From: Streptomyces gilvus
Lineage (GTDB): Bacteria > Actinomycetota > Actinomycetes > Streptomycetales > Streptomycetaceae
NCBI RefSeq assembly: GCF_022513565.1
Contig: NZ_JAKWBE010000015.1
Location: forward strand, 1-64,000
Length of the DNA: 64,000 nucleotides
Direction: 5' to 3'
Shown here: piece by piece, positions 8,697-16,514 of the stretch
How positions within the stretch are numbered: the stretch's first letter is position 1
How the letters are laid out: each line of letters opens with the position of its first letter
Translations under genes and position numbers: made by a program
The notes under the pieces: model-generated
The model's input: only the letters and a program-made list of their open reading frames with translations
Database searches by the model: none
What the model was told of the DNA's origin: nothing

Positions 8697-9665
8697 CTAC
8701 GGTTTCCGCTGGGAGCGCCAGACCACGAACAGCGCCGACAGCACGGCCGCGCCGCGCACGACCCACGGCCAGGTCTGGGCGATCGCGTCGTTCATGTGGC
8801 CCTGGGCGATGGGATCGCCCCAGCGTCCCTGGTTGCGGCCCCACAGCCACACGATCCCGGCCGCGACCGCGACCGACGGCATCCCGATGACCGCCCACTT
8901 CGACTCGTTCTGGGTCAGGCGCCGGGAGGCGTAGGCGATGAGCCAGCCGAGCAGCAGGGCGAACCAGTTGCCGAGGATCGCGCCGACGACGAGGAGACCG
9001 GCGGCGATCAGGAGCAGGGGGTTGCTCCAGCGGGAGGCGGGGAGGGAGAGGCGGCGGCGCCGGGCGGGGGGAGCCTCGGGTACGGCCTCCTCCGCCGCCT
9101 CCGCCGCCTTCTCCGTGGCGGGCGCGGCGGCGGGGGCCGGCTCGGGTGTCCTGGGCCGGGGGGGCTTGACCAGGCTGGGGATCTCCACGCCGCCCACGAA
9201 CCCGGGCACGCTCTCGCCGAGCGGCGTGCTGTCCACCCGCCACCAGTCCGGCTCGGCGGCAGGGGCGGGGTCGTCGGCGGGCATGGGCCGTGCGGGCCGC
9301 TCGGGCTGTGCGGGCTGCTCCGGTCGCGGGCCCGGTACGGCGCGGCGTCGCAGGCTCCTGGGCAGCCGGCCGGTGTCCTCGGGCTCGTCGTCGCGCTGCG
9401 CGGGCAGGTGGGTGGGGGTGGCCGGGGGCGCGTCCTGGGCGCCGCCGGCCGCGTCCACGACCTCGTCGGGGCTGCCGAGCCGGGAGATGATCCGGCGGAC
9501 GGCCGCGGGACTGTCGGCGGAGCCCTTGGCGCGGCGGCGGTCGATCTCGTTCCGCAGTTCCGACACCAGGCGCATGCGCGCGGCCGACGGCAACTGCCGT
9601 TGGTGCGCCACGTCGCCGACGCGGCTCAGATACTCGTAGACGACCTTGTCGCTCTCGATCCCCAC
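8697..9665 (-). CDS. HAAS-like membrane protein
   Basis: 322 residues from a GTG at 9665, chosen because GGAGG lies 6 bp upstream; longer versions have no support. The N-terminal ~75 residues (YEYLSRVGDVAHQ, LVSELRNEIDRRR, IISRLGSPDEVVDAA) look like the HAAS/DUF1700 helical signalling domain. A Pro/Ala-rich linker of about 130 residues follows, then three or four membrane segments (from about residue 213 to the end). The likely role is a membrane-linked sensor or scaffold with a cytoplasmic helical domain, which is inference from the family. Confidence 0.75.
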   Translation of the reverse strand: MGIESDKVVYEYLSRVGDVAHQRQLPSAARMRLVSELRNEIDRRRAKGSADSPAAVRRIISRLGSPDEVVDAAGGAQDAPPATPTHLPAQRDDEPEDTGRLPRSLRRRAVPGPRPEQPAQPERPARPMPADDPAPAAEPDWWRVDSTPLGESVPGFVGGVEIPSLVKPPRPRTPEPAPAAAPATEKAAEAAEEAVPEAPPARRRRLSLPASRWSNPLLLIAAGLLVVGAILGNWFALLLGWLIAYASRRLTQNESKWAVIGMPSVAVAAGIVWLWGRNQGRWGDPIAQGHMNDAIAQTWPWVVRGAAVLSALFVVWRSQRKP

Positions 9666-9816
9666 GAAGTCCCTCCGAGTGGGGTGCCGTTGTACCCCGT
9701 GCGACGAAGGTACCGCGCCCACCTGGGCCGGGGCTGCGCCCCCGCACCCCCGCTGCGGCCCGAACGGCCACGTGCTCGGACGCCGGACGGGCCGGGAGTG
9801 GCCTACCGTTGGTCGG

Positions 9817-12351
9817 ATGAGTGACCCGGCCACCCCGCCCCGCTCCCTCGCGGAGGCCCTGCGTCAGCGGGACGACGTCTCGCTGGCCGCACTGCTGCGC
9901 GCTCGTCCCGATCTCATCACCCCCGTCCCCACCGACCTCACCCAGCTCGCCACCCGGGCCGGTACCCGGGCCAGTGTGGTGCGGGCGCTGGAGCGGCTGG
10001 ACCGGTTCGCGTTGCAGACGGCGGAGGCGCTGGCGGTCGCGGCGGATCCGGCGTCGTACGGGGAGCTGCTGGGGCTGATGGCCGGCGACGAGGGCGATCC
10101 GGTGGTCGCCGCGGCGCTGCCGCGTGCCCTGGGCACCCTGCGGGAGCAGGCGCTGGTGTGGGGGGACGACGAGCGGTTGCGGCTGGTGCGCACGGCCCGT
10201 GAGCTGCTGGCGCCGTCCCCGCAGCATCCGTCCCCGACGGGGCTCGGGCCGACCGTGCAGGAGGCGACGGCGGGCATGTCGCCGGGCCGGGTGCAGGAGA
10301 TCGTGACGGCGGCCGGGCTGCCGTCGACGCACGACTCGGTGTCGGCGGTGGGCTCGCTCACCGCGCTGTTCGGTGACCGTGAGCGGATGGCCGCGCTGCT
10401 CGCCGGGCTGCCGCGGGAGTCGCGGGAGGTGCTGGCCCGGCTGGTGTGGGGGCCGCCGTACGGGCAGGTCACCGCTGATCCGGCGGCGCATCTGCGGCTG
10501 CTGCTGGACCGCGGGCTGCTGCTGCCGACGGCGCCCGGCACGGTCGTACTGCCGCGGGAGGTGGCCCTGCATCTGCGCGGTGGGCGGGCGCACCGCGTGC
10601 TGGAGCCGGTGCCGCCCGCGCTGGAGCCCGCGGCCGCGCACCGTCCACAGGTTGTGGACACGACGGCGGCCGGGCAGGCGTACACCGCGCTGGCGACGGT
10701 CGAGGAGCTGCTGAAGGACTGGGACGAGGGCGGGCCCGCTGTGTTGCGGGCCGGCGGGCTGAGCGTGCGCGACCTGAAGCGGACCGCGGTCGCGCTGGAC
10801 GTGGCCGAGCCGGTCGCCGCCTTCTGGGTCGAACTCGCCTACGCGGCGGGCCTGTTGGCGTCCGACGGGGAGGCGGACGAGCGGTTCGCGGCGACCCCGG
10901 CGTACGACGAGTGGCTGGAGCAGCCCGCGGGTGTGCGCTGGGCGCGGCTGGCGGAGACGTGGCTGACGGCGACCCGGACGGCGGGGCTGGTCGGGGGGCG
11001 GGACGCGAAGGACCGTGCGTTGTCGGCGCTGGGGCCCGGCCTCGACCGGTCGGCCGCGCCGGAGGTGCGGCACCGGGTGCTGACGCTGCTGGCCGCCTTG
11101 CCGGAGGGCACCGCGCCGTCCACCGAGTCCGTGCTGGACCGGCTGCGCTGGGAGCGGCCGCTGCGCGGGCCCCAGCAGGACGACGACCTGCGCGCCCGGC
11201 TGGCCCGCTGGACGCTGTCGGAGGCGGAGATGCTGGGCGTGACGGGGCGGGGCGCGCTGTCGGCGCACGGGAGGGCGCTGCTGGGGGCGCCCGCGTCTCC
11301 GAACCCGGCGAAGGCGGCCGGGGCGGAGTCCCGGGGCCCCGGTGACAAGCTCCCCGTCCATCACACGCCCGTCGCCGTGGAGCCGCTGTCCCCCGTGGAG
11401 CAGGCCACCGCCTCCGCCGCGGCCGCCCGGCTGCTCACGCCGCTGCTGCCCGAGCCGCTGGACCACGTGCTGCTGCAGGCCGACCTGACGGCGGTGGCGC
11501 CGGGGCCGTTGCGGCGGCCGCTCGCCGACATGCTGGGGGTGCTGGCGGACGTGGAGTCCAAGGGCGGGGCGACCGTGTACCGGTTCACGCCGGGGTCGGT
11601 GCGGCGGGCCCTGGACGCCGGGCGGGCCGCCTCCGACCTGCACGCCTTCCTCGCGGCGCACTCCCGGACGCCGGTTCCGCAGCCGCTCGCGTACCTGATC
11701 GACGACGTGGCGCGTCGGCACGGGCATCTGCGGGTGGGCGCGGCGTCGGCGTACGTGCGTTGCGACGACGACGCCCTGCTGAACGAGATCATGGCCGACA
11801 AGCGGGCCGCCGGACTGCGTCTGCGCCGTCTCGCGCCCACGGTGCTGGCCACCCAGGCCGATCCGGCGACCCTGCTGGAGGGTCTGCGGGCGATGGGTTT
11901 CGCGCCGGCCGCCGAGTCCGCCGAGGGCGACGTCCTGATCACTCGCGCCGACGCACACCGCACCCCGCCGCGCACCGCGCCCGAGCCGGTCCCGGACGGG
12001 CCGCCGACGCCGGACGCGACGCTGCTGTCGGCGGCGATCCGTGCGATCAGGGCCGGTGACGTGGCGTCCACGGCCCCGCGCAAACAGCCCCCCTCGGCCG
12101 CGGCGGGCGGCGGCGCCCTGCCGCGCACCAGCTCCGCCGAGACCCTGGCCACCATGCAGGCCGCCGTCCTGACCGGGGAGGCGCTGTGGATCGGGTACGT
12201 CAACGCGGAGGGCGCCGCCAGCCAGCGCGTGATCGCCCCGATCCGGGTCGAGGGCGGCTTCGTGACGGCGTACGACCACACGGCGGACGAGGTGCGCACG
12301 TACCCGTTGCACCGGGTGACGGGAGTGGCTGAACTGGCCGAGGAGGCGTGA
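9817..12351 (+). CDS. Helicase-C_3 (XPB-related) domain protein
   Basis: 844 residues, starting at the ATG MSDPATPPRSLAEALRQRDD. This is the actinobacterial family carrying the 'helicase conserved C-terminal domain' (Helicase_C_3, XPB damage-recognition-like) in its C-terminal half (around HVLLQADLTAVAPGPL and YRFTPGSVRRALDAG). It ends in a WYL-like module (ALWIGYVNAEGAASQRVIAPIRVEGG). There is no Walker A or B motif, so it is not itself an ATPase. In other genomes such proteins are encoded near XPB-type helicases; here the XPB gene is about 10 kb away, beyond the Fxs locus. A DNA-repair role is plausible but unproven. Confidence 0.8.
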   Translation: MSDPATPPRSLAEALRQRDDVSLAALLRARPDLITPVPTDLTQLATRAGTRASVVRALERLDRFALQTAEALAVAADPASYGELLGLMAGDEGDPVVAAALPRALGTLREQALVWGDDERLRLVRTARELLAPSPQHPSPTGLGPTVQEATAGMSPGRVQEIVTAAGLPSTHDSVSAVGSLTALFGDRERMAALLAGLPRESREVLARLVWGPPYGQVTADPAAHLRLLLDRGLLLPTAPGTVVLPREVALHLRGGRAHRVLEPVPPALEPAAAHRPQVVDTTAAGQAYTALATVEELLKDWDEGGPAVLRAGGLSVRDLKRTAVALDVAEPVAAFWVELAYAAGLLASDGEADERFAATPAYDEWLEQPAGVRWARLAETWLTATRTAGLVGGRDAKDRALSALGPGLDRSAAPEVRHRVLTLLAALPEGTAPSTESVLDRLRWERPLRGPQQDDDLRARLARWTLSEAEMLGVTGRGALSAHGRALLGAPASPNPAKAAGAESRGPGDKLPVHHTPVAVEPLSPVEQATASAAAARLLTPLLPEPLDHVLLQADLTAVAPGPLRRPLADMLGVLADVESKGGATVYRFTPGSVRRALDAGRAASDLHAFLAAHSRTPVPQPLAYLIDDVARRHGHLRVGAASAYVRCDDDALLNEIMADKRAAGLRLRRLAPTVLATQADPATLLEGLRAMGFAPAAESAEGDVLITRADAHRTPPRTAPEPVPDGPPTPDATLLSAAIRAIRAGDVASTAPRKQPPSAAAGGGALPRTSSAETLATMQAAVLTGEALWIGYVNAEGAASQRVIAPIRVEGGFVTAYDHTADEVRTYPLHRVTGVAELAEEA

Positions 12352-12502
12352 GGCGGGGTTCTTCGCCACGGCTCCACCGGCATGTCCGGAACTGTTCACC
12401 CGGGGCTTCCGGCAGGGGCTCGCGGGCAGCGTCTCCTGAACGGGACAGGAACCGGGTCCGGCTTCTCGACGACGGGACCGGCTTTTCGACGAAAGGGGCC
12501 CC

Positions 12503-13393
12503 ATGGCCACGACGATCCGCCGCGCAGTCATCCCCGCGGCCGGGCTGGGGTCCCGGCTGCTGCCGCTGACCAAGGCGATCCCGAAGGAGATGCTGCCGGT
12601 CGGGGACAAGCCCGTCGTCGAGCACACCGTGCGGGAGCTGGTGGCGTCCGGCATCACGGACATCACGATCGTCGTCTCGGGCGGAAAGGGCCTGATCCAG
12701 GACCACTTCCGGCCGAATCCGGCCCTCGTCGCCCAGCTGCGCGCCGACGGCAAGACCGCCTACGCGGACGCGGTGGAGGAGGTCGGCGAGCTGTCCCGGC
12801 TCGGCCACATCACCTATCTCGACCAGCACGGCCCGTACGGCAACGGCACGCCCGTGCTGAACGCGGCCCGCAACGCCGGCGACGAGCCGATCCTGGTGCT
12901 GTGGCCGGACGACGTCTTCGTGGCCGACGTCCCCCGCGCCCAGCAGCTGATCCGCGCGTACGAGGCGACCAGCTACCCGGTCCTCGCCCTGATGCCGATG
13001 GCGCCCTCCGACTCCCAGCGCTACGGCGTGCCCCGGGTCCGCGAGGATCTCGGGGAGGGGCTGCTGCGCATCACCGGCCTGGTCGAGAAGCCCAAGCCCG
13101 AGGACGCGCCCTCCGCGTACGCGGCGATCGGCGGCTACGTCATCACCCCGGGCATCGTCGAGGAGCTCCGCGAGCAGACCAGGGCCTGGTACGAGCACCG
13201 CACCGGCGAGATCTACCTCACCGACGCCATCAACGCCCACGCCGCGACGAAGGCGGTGTACGGCCAGGTCATCCAGGGCCGCTGGTACGACACCGGCAAT
13301 CCGCTCGCCTACCTCACCGCCCAGTTCGCGGCAGCGCTGGCGGACCCGGAGTACGGACCGCACCTGCGCCGGCTGGCGGAGCTGACGGAGTAG
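12503..13393 (+). CDS. galU: UTP-glucose-1-phosphate uridylyltransferase
   Basis: Makes UDP-glucose from UTP and glucose-1-phosphate, which feeds trehalose, polysaccharide and cell-envelope sugars. 296 residues, typical of bacterial GalU. The nucleotide-binding start is VIPAAGLGSRLLPLTKAIPKEMLPV, seen as AAGLGSRLLP then KEMLPVGDKP. The metal-binding VLWPDDVF and the VEKPKPEDAPS and GGYVITP segments follow. GAAAGGGG precedes the ATG by about 5 bp. Two near-copies of CCGGCTTYTCGACGA lie just upstream. The TAG stop sits in the first unit of a 17-bp tandem repeat. Confidence 0.95.
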   Translation: MATTIRRAVIPAAGLGSRLLPLTKAIPKEMLPVGDKPVVEHTVRELVASGITDITIVVSGGKGLIQDHFRPNPALVAQLRADGKTAYADAVEEVGELSRLGHITYLDQHGPYGNGTPVLNAARNAGDEPILVLWPDDVFVADVPRAQQLIRAYEATSYPVLALMPMAPSDSQRYGVPRVREDLGEGLLRITGLVEKPKPEDAPSAYAAIGGYVITPGIVEELREQTRAWYEHRTGEIYLTDAINAHAATKAVYGQVIQGRWYDTGNPLAYLTAQFAAALADPEYGPHLRRLAELTE

Positions 13394-13454
13394 CGGGGCT
13401 GACGGAGGAGCGGGGCTGACGGAGGAGCGGGGCTGACGGAGGAGCGGGGCTGAG
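13377..13454. repeat. 17-bp tandem repeat grown from the galU stop region
   Basis: Unit CGGGGCTGACGGAGGAG occurs three times exactly (13394, 13411, 13428). A diverged first copy (13377-13393) contains the galU stop codon, and a partial fifth copy ends at 13454. The stop TAG of the first unit is GAG in the others. The last copy merges into a hairpin (AGCGGG with a CCCGCT partner) that could end galU transcription. Confidence 0.85.
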
Positions 13455-13460
13455 GCCCGC

Positions 13461-14528
13461 TCAGGCGCCGGCGCGGTCCAGGGCGCGGCCCATCTCCTCG
13501 GTGAAGCGGCGGCCCGCGGGGAGGAGTTCGCCGCTGCCGAGGAGGGTGCCGACGGCGGCGCGGGTGTGTCCGTGCCAGGTGGTGTGCTCCCGGCCGGCCC
13601 GGGGGTCGGGCGGGGCGGTGGTGTGTTCGGTGTGCCAGAAGTCGCAGACGCCCAGGTGGGCGTAGGTGCCGGTGAAGAGCGCGTCCAGGGGGCGCGGGTC
13701 GGGGCGCCAGGGGGCCCGGTAGCGGGCGGGCGAGGGCGGGCCGTACAGCGGGACCAGGTCGAGCAGGGCGGCGAGCTGGACGTGCAGGAACTCGTGGACC
13801 AGGGTCAGCGCGAAGAGCACCGGGTCGCCGGGCGGGGAGAGGGCGACGGCGCCGTGGGCCCGGCGGGCCGCCGAGCTCACCGAGGTGCCGCCGGGGGCGG
13901 GGTGCAGCGGCACCAGGGTGGACAGGCCGGCGGCGACGGCCCGGGCGTGCCAGGGGTGACGGCGGACCAGCACCCGCCAGGCGCCTTCCAGTGACCGCTG
14001 CCAGTCCTCCACCTCACCGGCGCTCTGCACACCGGCCGGCGGATGGCCGTGCACGGCGCGGAACGGGCCCCGGTCGGCCAGCCGCAGGCGCAGCACGGCG
14101 CCGTCGCACTCGGTGGTCAGCAGACGGGGTCCGGACAGCGCGGCCGGCCCTCCGTCGACGAGTTCGGCGAACCAGGCGAGGTCGGGGCGGCCGCCGCGGG
14201 CGCACTCGGCGAGGGCGCGGGCCAGGCCTTCGTCGAGGTAGGGGTGCAGCATGGCCTCCCGCCACCGCCCCGGCTCCTCCCGCTGCCTGCGCGCCAGCCG
14301 CCGGTACGCCCCCTGGAGACCGGCGTCGTCGGGCAGCGCCCGGCGCACGGCCACGGCCAGCAGGGCCCGCTTGCTGAGCTGCCCACGCCGCAGCACCTCC
14401 ACCCCCGCGCTGCCACCCCGGGCCCGGGCGAGGGCGTCGAACAGATCCGGGTCCAGGTCGAGCGGGACGAGGGACCCGACGGCGGACGGCACGCCCGGGG
14501 CAGGAACATCGGACGGAACGGACACCAC
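13461..14528 (-). CDS. Fxs-locus HEXXH-motif protein
   Basis: 355 residues from a GTG at 14528 with AGGAG 7 bp upstream. The central part carries the zinc-peptidase-like motif HEFLH (~245-249) within LTLVHEFLHVQLAALLDLVPLY, and a later FTGTYAHLGVCDFW segment. This is the 'HEXXH motif' domain that in many genomes is fused to the C-terminus of FxsB radical SAM enzymes. Here it is a separate gene at the end of the Fxs operon. Its likely partner is FxsA or FxsB; protease activity is assumed, not shown. The open frame continues upstream into a proline-rich repeat, so it may once have begun at the ATG at 15169 that overlaps the fxsB stop. Confidence 0.8.
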   Translation of the reverse strand: MVSVPSDVPAPGVPSAVGSLVPLDLDPDLFDALARARGGSAGVEVLRRGQLSKRALLAVAVRRALPDDAGLQGAYRRLARRQREEPGRWREAMLHPYLDEGLARALAECARGGRPDLAWFAELVDGGPAALSGPRLLTTECDGAVLRLRLADRGPFRAVHGHPPAGVQSAGEVEDWQRSLEGAWRVLVRRHPWHARAVAAGLSTLVPLHPAPGGTSVSSAARRAHGAVALSPPGDPVLFALTLVHEFLHVQLAALLDLVPLYGPPSPARYRAPWRPDPRPLDALFTGTYAHLGVCDFWHTEHTTAPPDPRAGREHTTWHGHTRAAVGTLLGSGELLPAGRRFTEEMGRALDRAGA

Positions 14529-14543
14529 GAACTCACTCCTCAC

Positions 14544-15016
14544 GGACGGGATGGACGCGGGCGGGACGGACGCGGGTGGGGTGGACGCGGCGGGAACGTA
14601 CACGGGCGGGACGGACGCGCAAGCCACGGGCACGGCAGGGGCGTACACGGGCGGGACGGACGCGCGAGGCACGGGCACGGCAGGGGCGTACACGGGCGGG
14701 ACGGACGCGCGAGGCACGGGCACGGCAGGGGCGTACACGGGCGGGACGGACGCGCGAGGCACGGCCTCGGAGGGGACCGACACGGCTGGGGCGGACACGG
14801 CAGGGACGGACACGGAAGGCGCGCACTCGGCGGGGACGCCCGCGGGATGGATCCGGGAGGCACGGACTCGGACGGGACGGACATGTGGGGACGGACGCGG
14901 AAGACACGCGCTCGGCAGGGACGGACACGGCAGCGACATACAGGGCGGGATGGAACCCGAGGCACGGACTCGGGCGGGACCGACAGGGCAGGGACGTACA
15001 CGGGCGGGACGGACGC
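14544..15016 (-). repeat. 32-unit 15-bp minisatellite between fxsB and HEXXH gene
   Basis: The array divides cleanly into 32 units with plus-strand consensus GGCGGGGACGGACRC. 27 units are 15 bp, three are 14 bp (14870, 14929, 14943) and two are 13 bp (14814, 14827), giving 473 bp in all. A 45-bp higher-order unit repeats at 14604, 14649 and 14694, with a diverging copy at 14739. On the minus strand each unit encodes a pentapeptide like S-V-P-P-x. The frame that reads it changes at the short units. The first units are in frame with an ATG at 15169 that overlaps the fxsB TGA (ATGA); units below 14814 are in frame with the HEXXH protein. Confidence 0.9.
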
Positions 15017-15165
15017 GGGTGGGGTGGGGTCGGGTGTCGGGCGGGCCGGGCGTGCGGGTGGGTTCACTCGGGCCGGGGCGGCAGGTTCTGTGGCGTTGGA
15101 CGTCGTCGCGGGGGCGTGGCCGGGGGATCCGGGTGGGTGGACGGCCGGTGCGCCGGGTGGTGTGG

Positions 15166-16371
15166 TCATCGCGAGAGCGGTCGGGCCGCCGCTCCCAGTG
15201 CGGTGAGGTCCCGGTGCAGGTGGGTGGTGATGTGGTCGATGAGGGCGGCCAGGTCGGGGCAGTACACGGACGGCGCCGCGAAGGGGGCTGTGGTGTCGGG
15301 GCGGTAGCGGTGGGCGTACAGGCCTCCGCCGCAGACCGCTGAACGCGGGCAGGCCGCGCAGACGGGGGCCAGCCCGGCCCGCCCCCGCTGCCGGGCCCGG
15401 AAGGCCTCGTGGCGGGCGGCGTCGGTGAAGCTGTGGGTGAAGACGTCCAGGCCGGTGGCCGGGGCGCCGTCGTAGGCGACCTTGAGAGAATCCGCCTGCT
15501 CGATCGTGCCGTCGGTCTCGACCACGACCAGGTCGACCGGGGCGAGCCCGACCGCCTCGCTGCGGGCGGTGCCGCCGAGCAGCAGGGCCGCGATCTCCTC
15601 GAAGAGCCGGATCCCGGTCTCCCGGCGGGGTGCGCCGTACCAACGGTCGAAGACGGCACCGAGCCAGCGCGCGTAGGGCACCGGCTCCTCCGGCTCGGCT
15701 CCGGGCGCCGTGGGTGGCGGGGTGGTGCGGCCGGCCAGTCCCGGCGGCGGGGTGTGCCAGGTGGCGTGCGGCAGCAGCAGGTCCAGACGCGGCGGGGCGA
15801 ACTCGAGCAGGGCCTCGTAGGTCTCCACCGGGTCGGCGGCCAGGTCGATGGTGCACAGCAGCCCGGCGTACAGCGGGCGGTACGGGCCGTCGGCGAGGAG
15901 CCGCAGGGCCCGGGCGACGCCCGCGTGGCTGCCCCGCCCGTCGGGGCGCCGCCGGTGCCGGTCGTGGGTGGCGGCGGTGCCGTCGAGGCTGACCCCGATC
16001 CGCACCCCGTGCCGGGCCAGCACCGGCAGCAGCGCCGGGTCCTCGACGAGCCGCAGTCCGTTGGTCTGCAGGGTGAGCCGCAGGTCCGCCACCCCGTCGA
16101 GGGCGTCGGCGAGGACCCCGAGCAGCGCGTCCAGCCGCGCCGCGCCCACCAGCAGGGGCTCGCCGCCGTGCAGCACGACATGGACCTCGCCCAGCCCGTG
16201 GTCCCGGGCGTGCTCGGCGATGAGGGCCGCCGTACGCCGCACGGTGCGCGGGTCCATGACCCGGGGGCGGTCGCGCCAGCTCTGGTCCGCCGACTCGTAC
16301 ACGTAGCAGTAGTCGCACGCGAGGTTGCAGCGGCTGTGGATCTTCAGCAGGAACTGCCGGAAGGGGACCAT
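15166..16371 (-). CDS. fxsB: FxsB radical SAM/SPASM cyclophane maturase
   Basis: 401 residues. The radical-SAM cluster motif is C15-x3-C19-x2-C22 (SRCNLACDYCYVYE). A GGEPLL SAM-contact segment and the QTNGLRL and VSLDG strands follow. A C-terminal SPASM-type Cys cluster (CAACPRSAVCGGG and a later YCPDL) should hold auxiliary iron-sulfur clusters. Members of this family crosslink the aromatic ring of Phe to the beta-carbon of Ser two residues later in FxsA (established for FxsB-type enzymes). Unlike many homologues, no HEXXH domain is fused. It is fourth in the operon, 143 bp after fxsT. Confidence 0.93.
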   Translation of the reverse strand: MVPFRQFLLKIHSRCNLACDYCYVYESADQSWRDRPRVMDPRTVRRTAALIAEHARDHGLGEVHVVLHGGEPLLVGAARLDALLGVLADALDGVADLRLTLQTNGLRLVEDPALLPVLARHGVRIGVSLDGTAATHDRHRRRPDGRGSHAGVARALRLLADGPYRPLYAGLLCTIDLAADPVETYEALLEFAPPRLDLLLPHATWHTPPPGLAGRTTPPPTAPGAEPEEPVPYARWLGAVFDRWYGAPRRETGIRLFEEIAALLLGGTARSEAVGLAPVDLVVVETDGTIEQADSLKVAYDGAPATGLDVFTHSFTDAARHEAFRARQRGRAGLAPVCAACPRSAVCGGGLYAHRYRPDTTAPFAAPSVYCPDLAALIDHITTHLHRDLTALGAAARPLSR

Positions 16372-16514
16372 GGGCAGCCTCGCTGGATCGCACCGGTGCC
16401 TGTGCCGCTCCCGCCTGCGGCCGGGGCGGCCCGGGAGTCAGGGCGTGGCGGGTGGCCGCATCCTACAGCCCGTCAGCCGGCGGGCACGCCGGGTGGCGGA
16501 GGCGACCGGCCCGC

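Noticed and set aside
8599..12753. A 1384-codon open frame on the minus strand
   Set aside because: It lies antisense to the helicase-C_3 gene and galU and is low-complexity Arg/Pro/Gly; the high GC keeps this frame free of stops by chance.
14596..14775. Possible CRISPR array from the regular repeats
   Set aside because: Units are 15 and 45 bp with no unique spacers; it is a coding minisatellite.
13461..16181. One long 906-codon protein from 16181 covering FxsB and the HEXXH domain
   Set aside because: Its first 350 codons are a frame-shifted shadow of fxsB; only the part after 14528 reads as a real protein.
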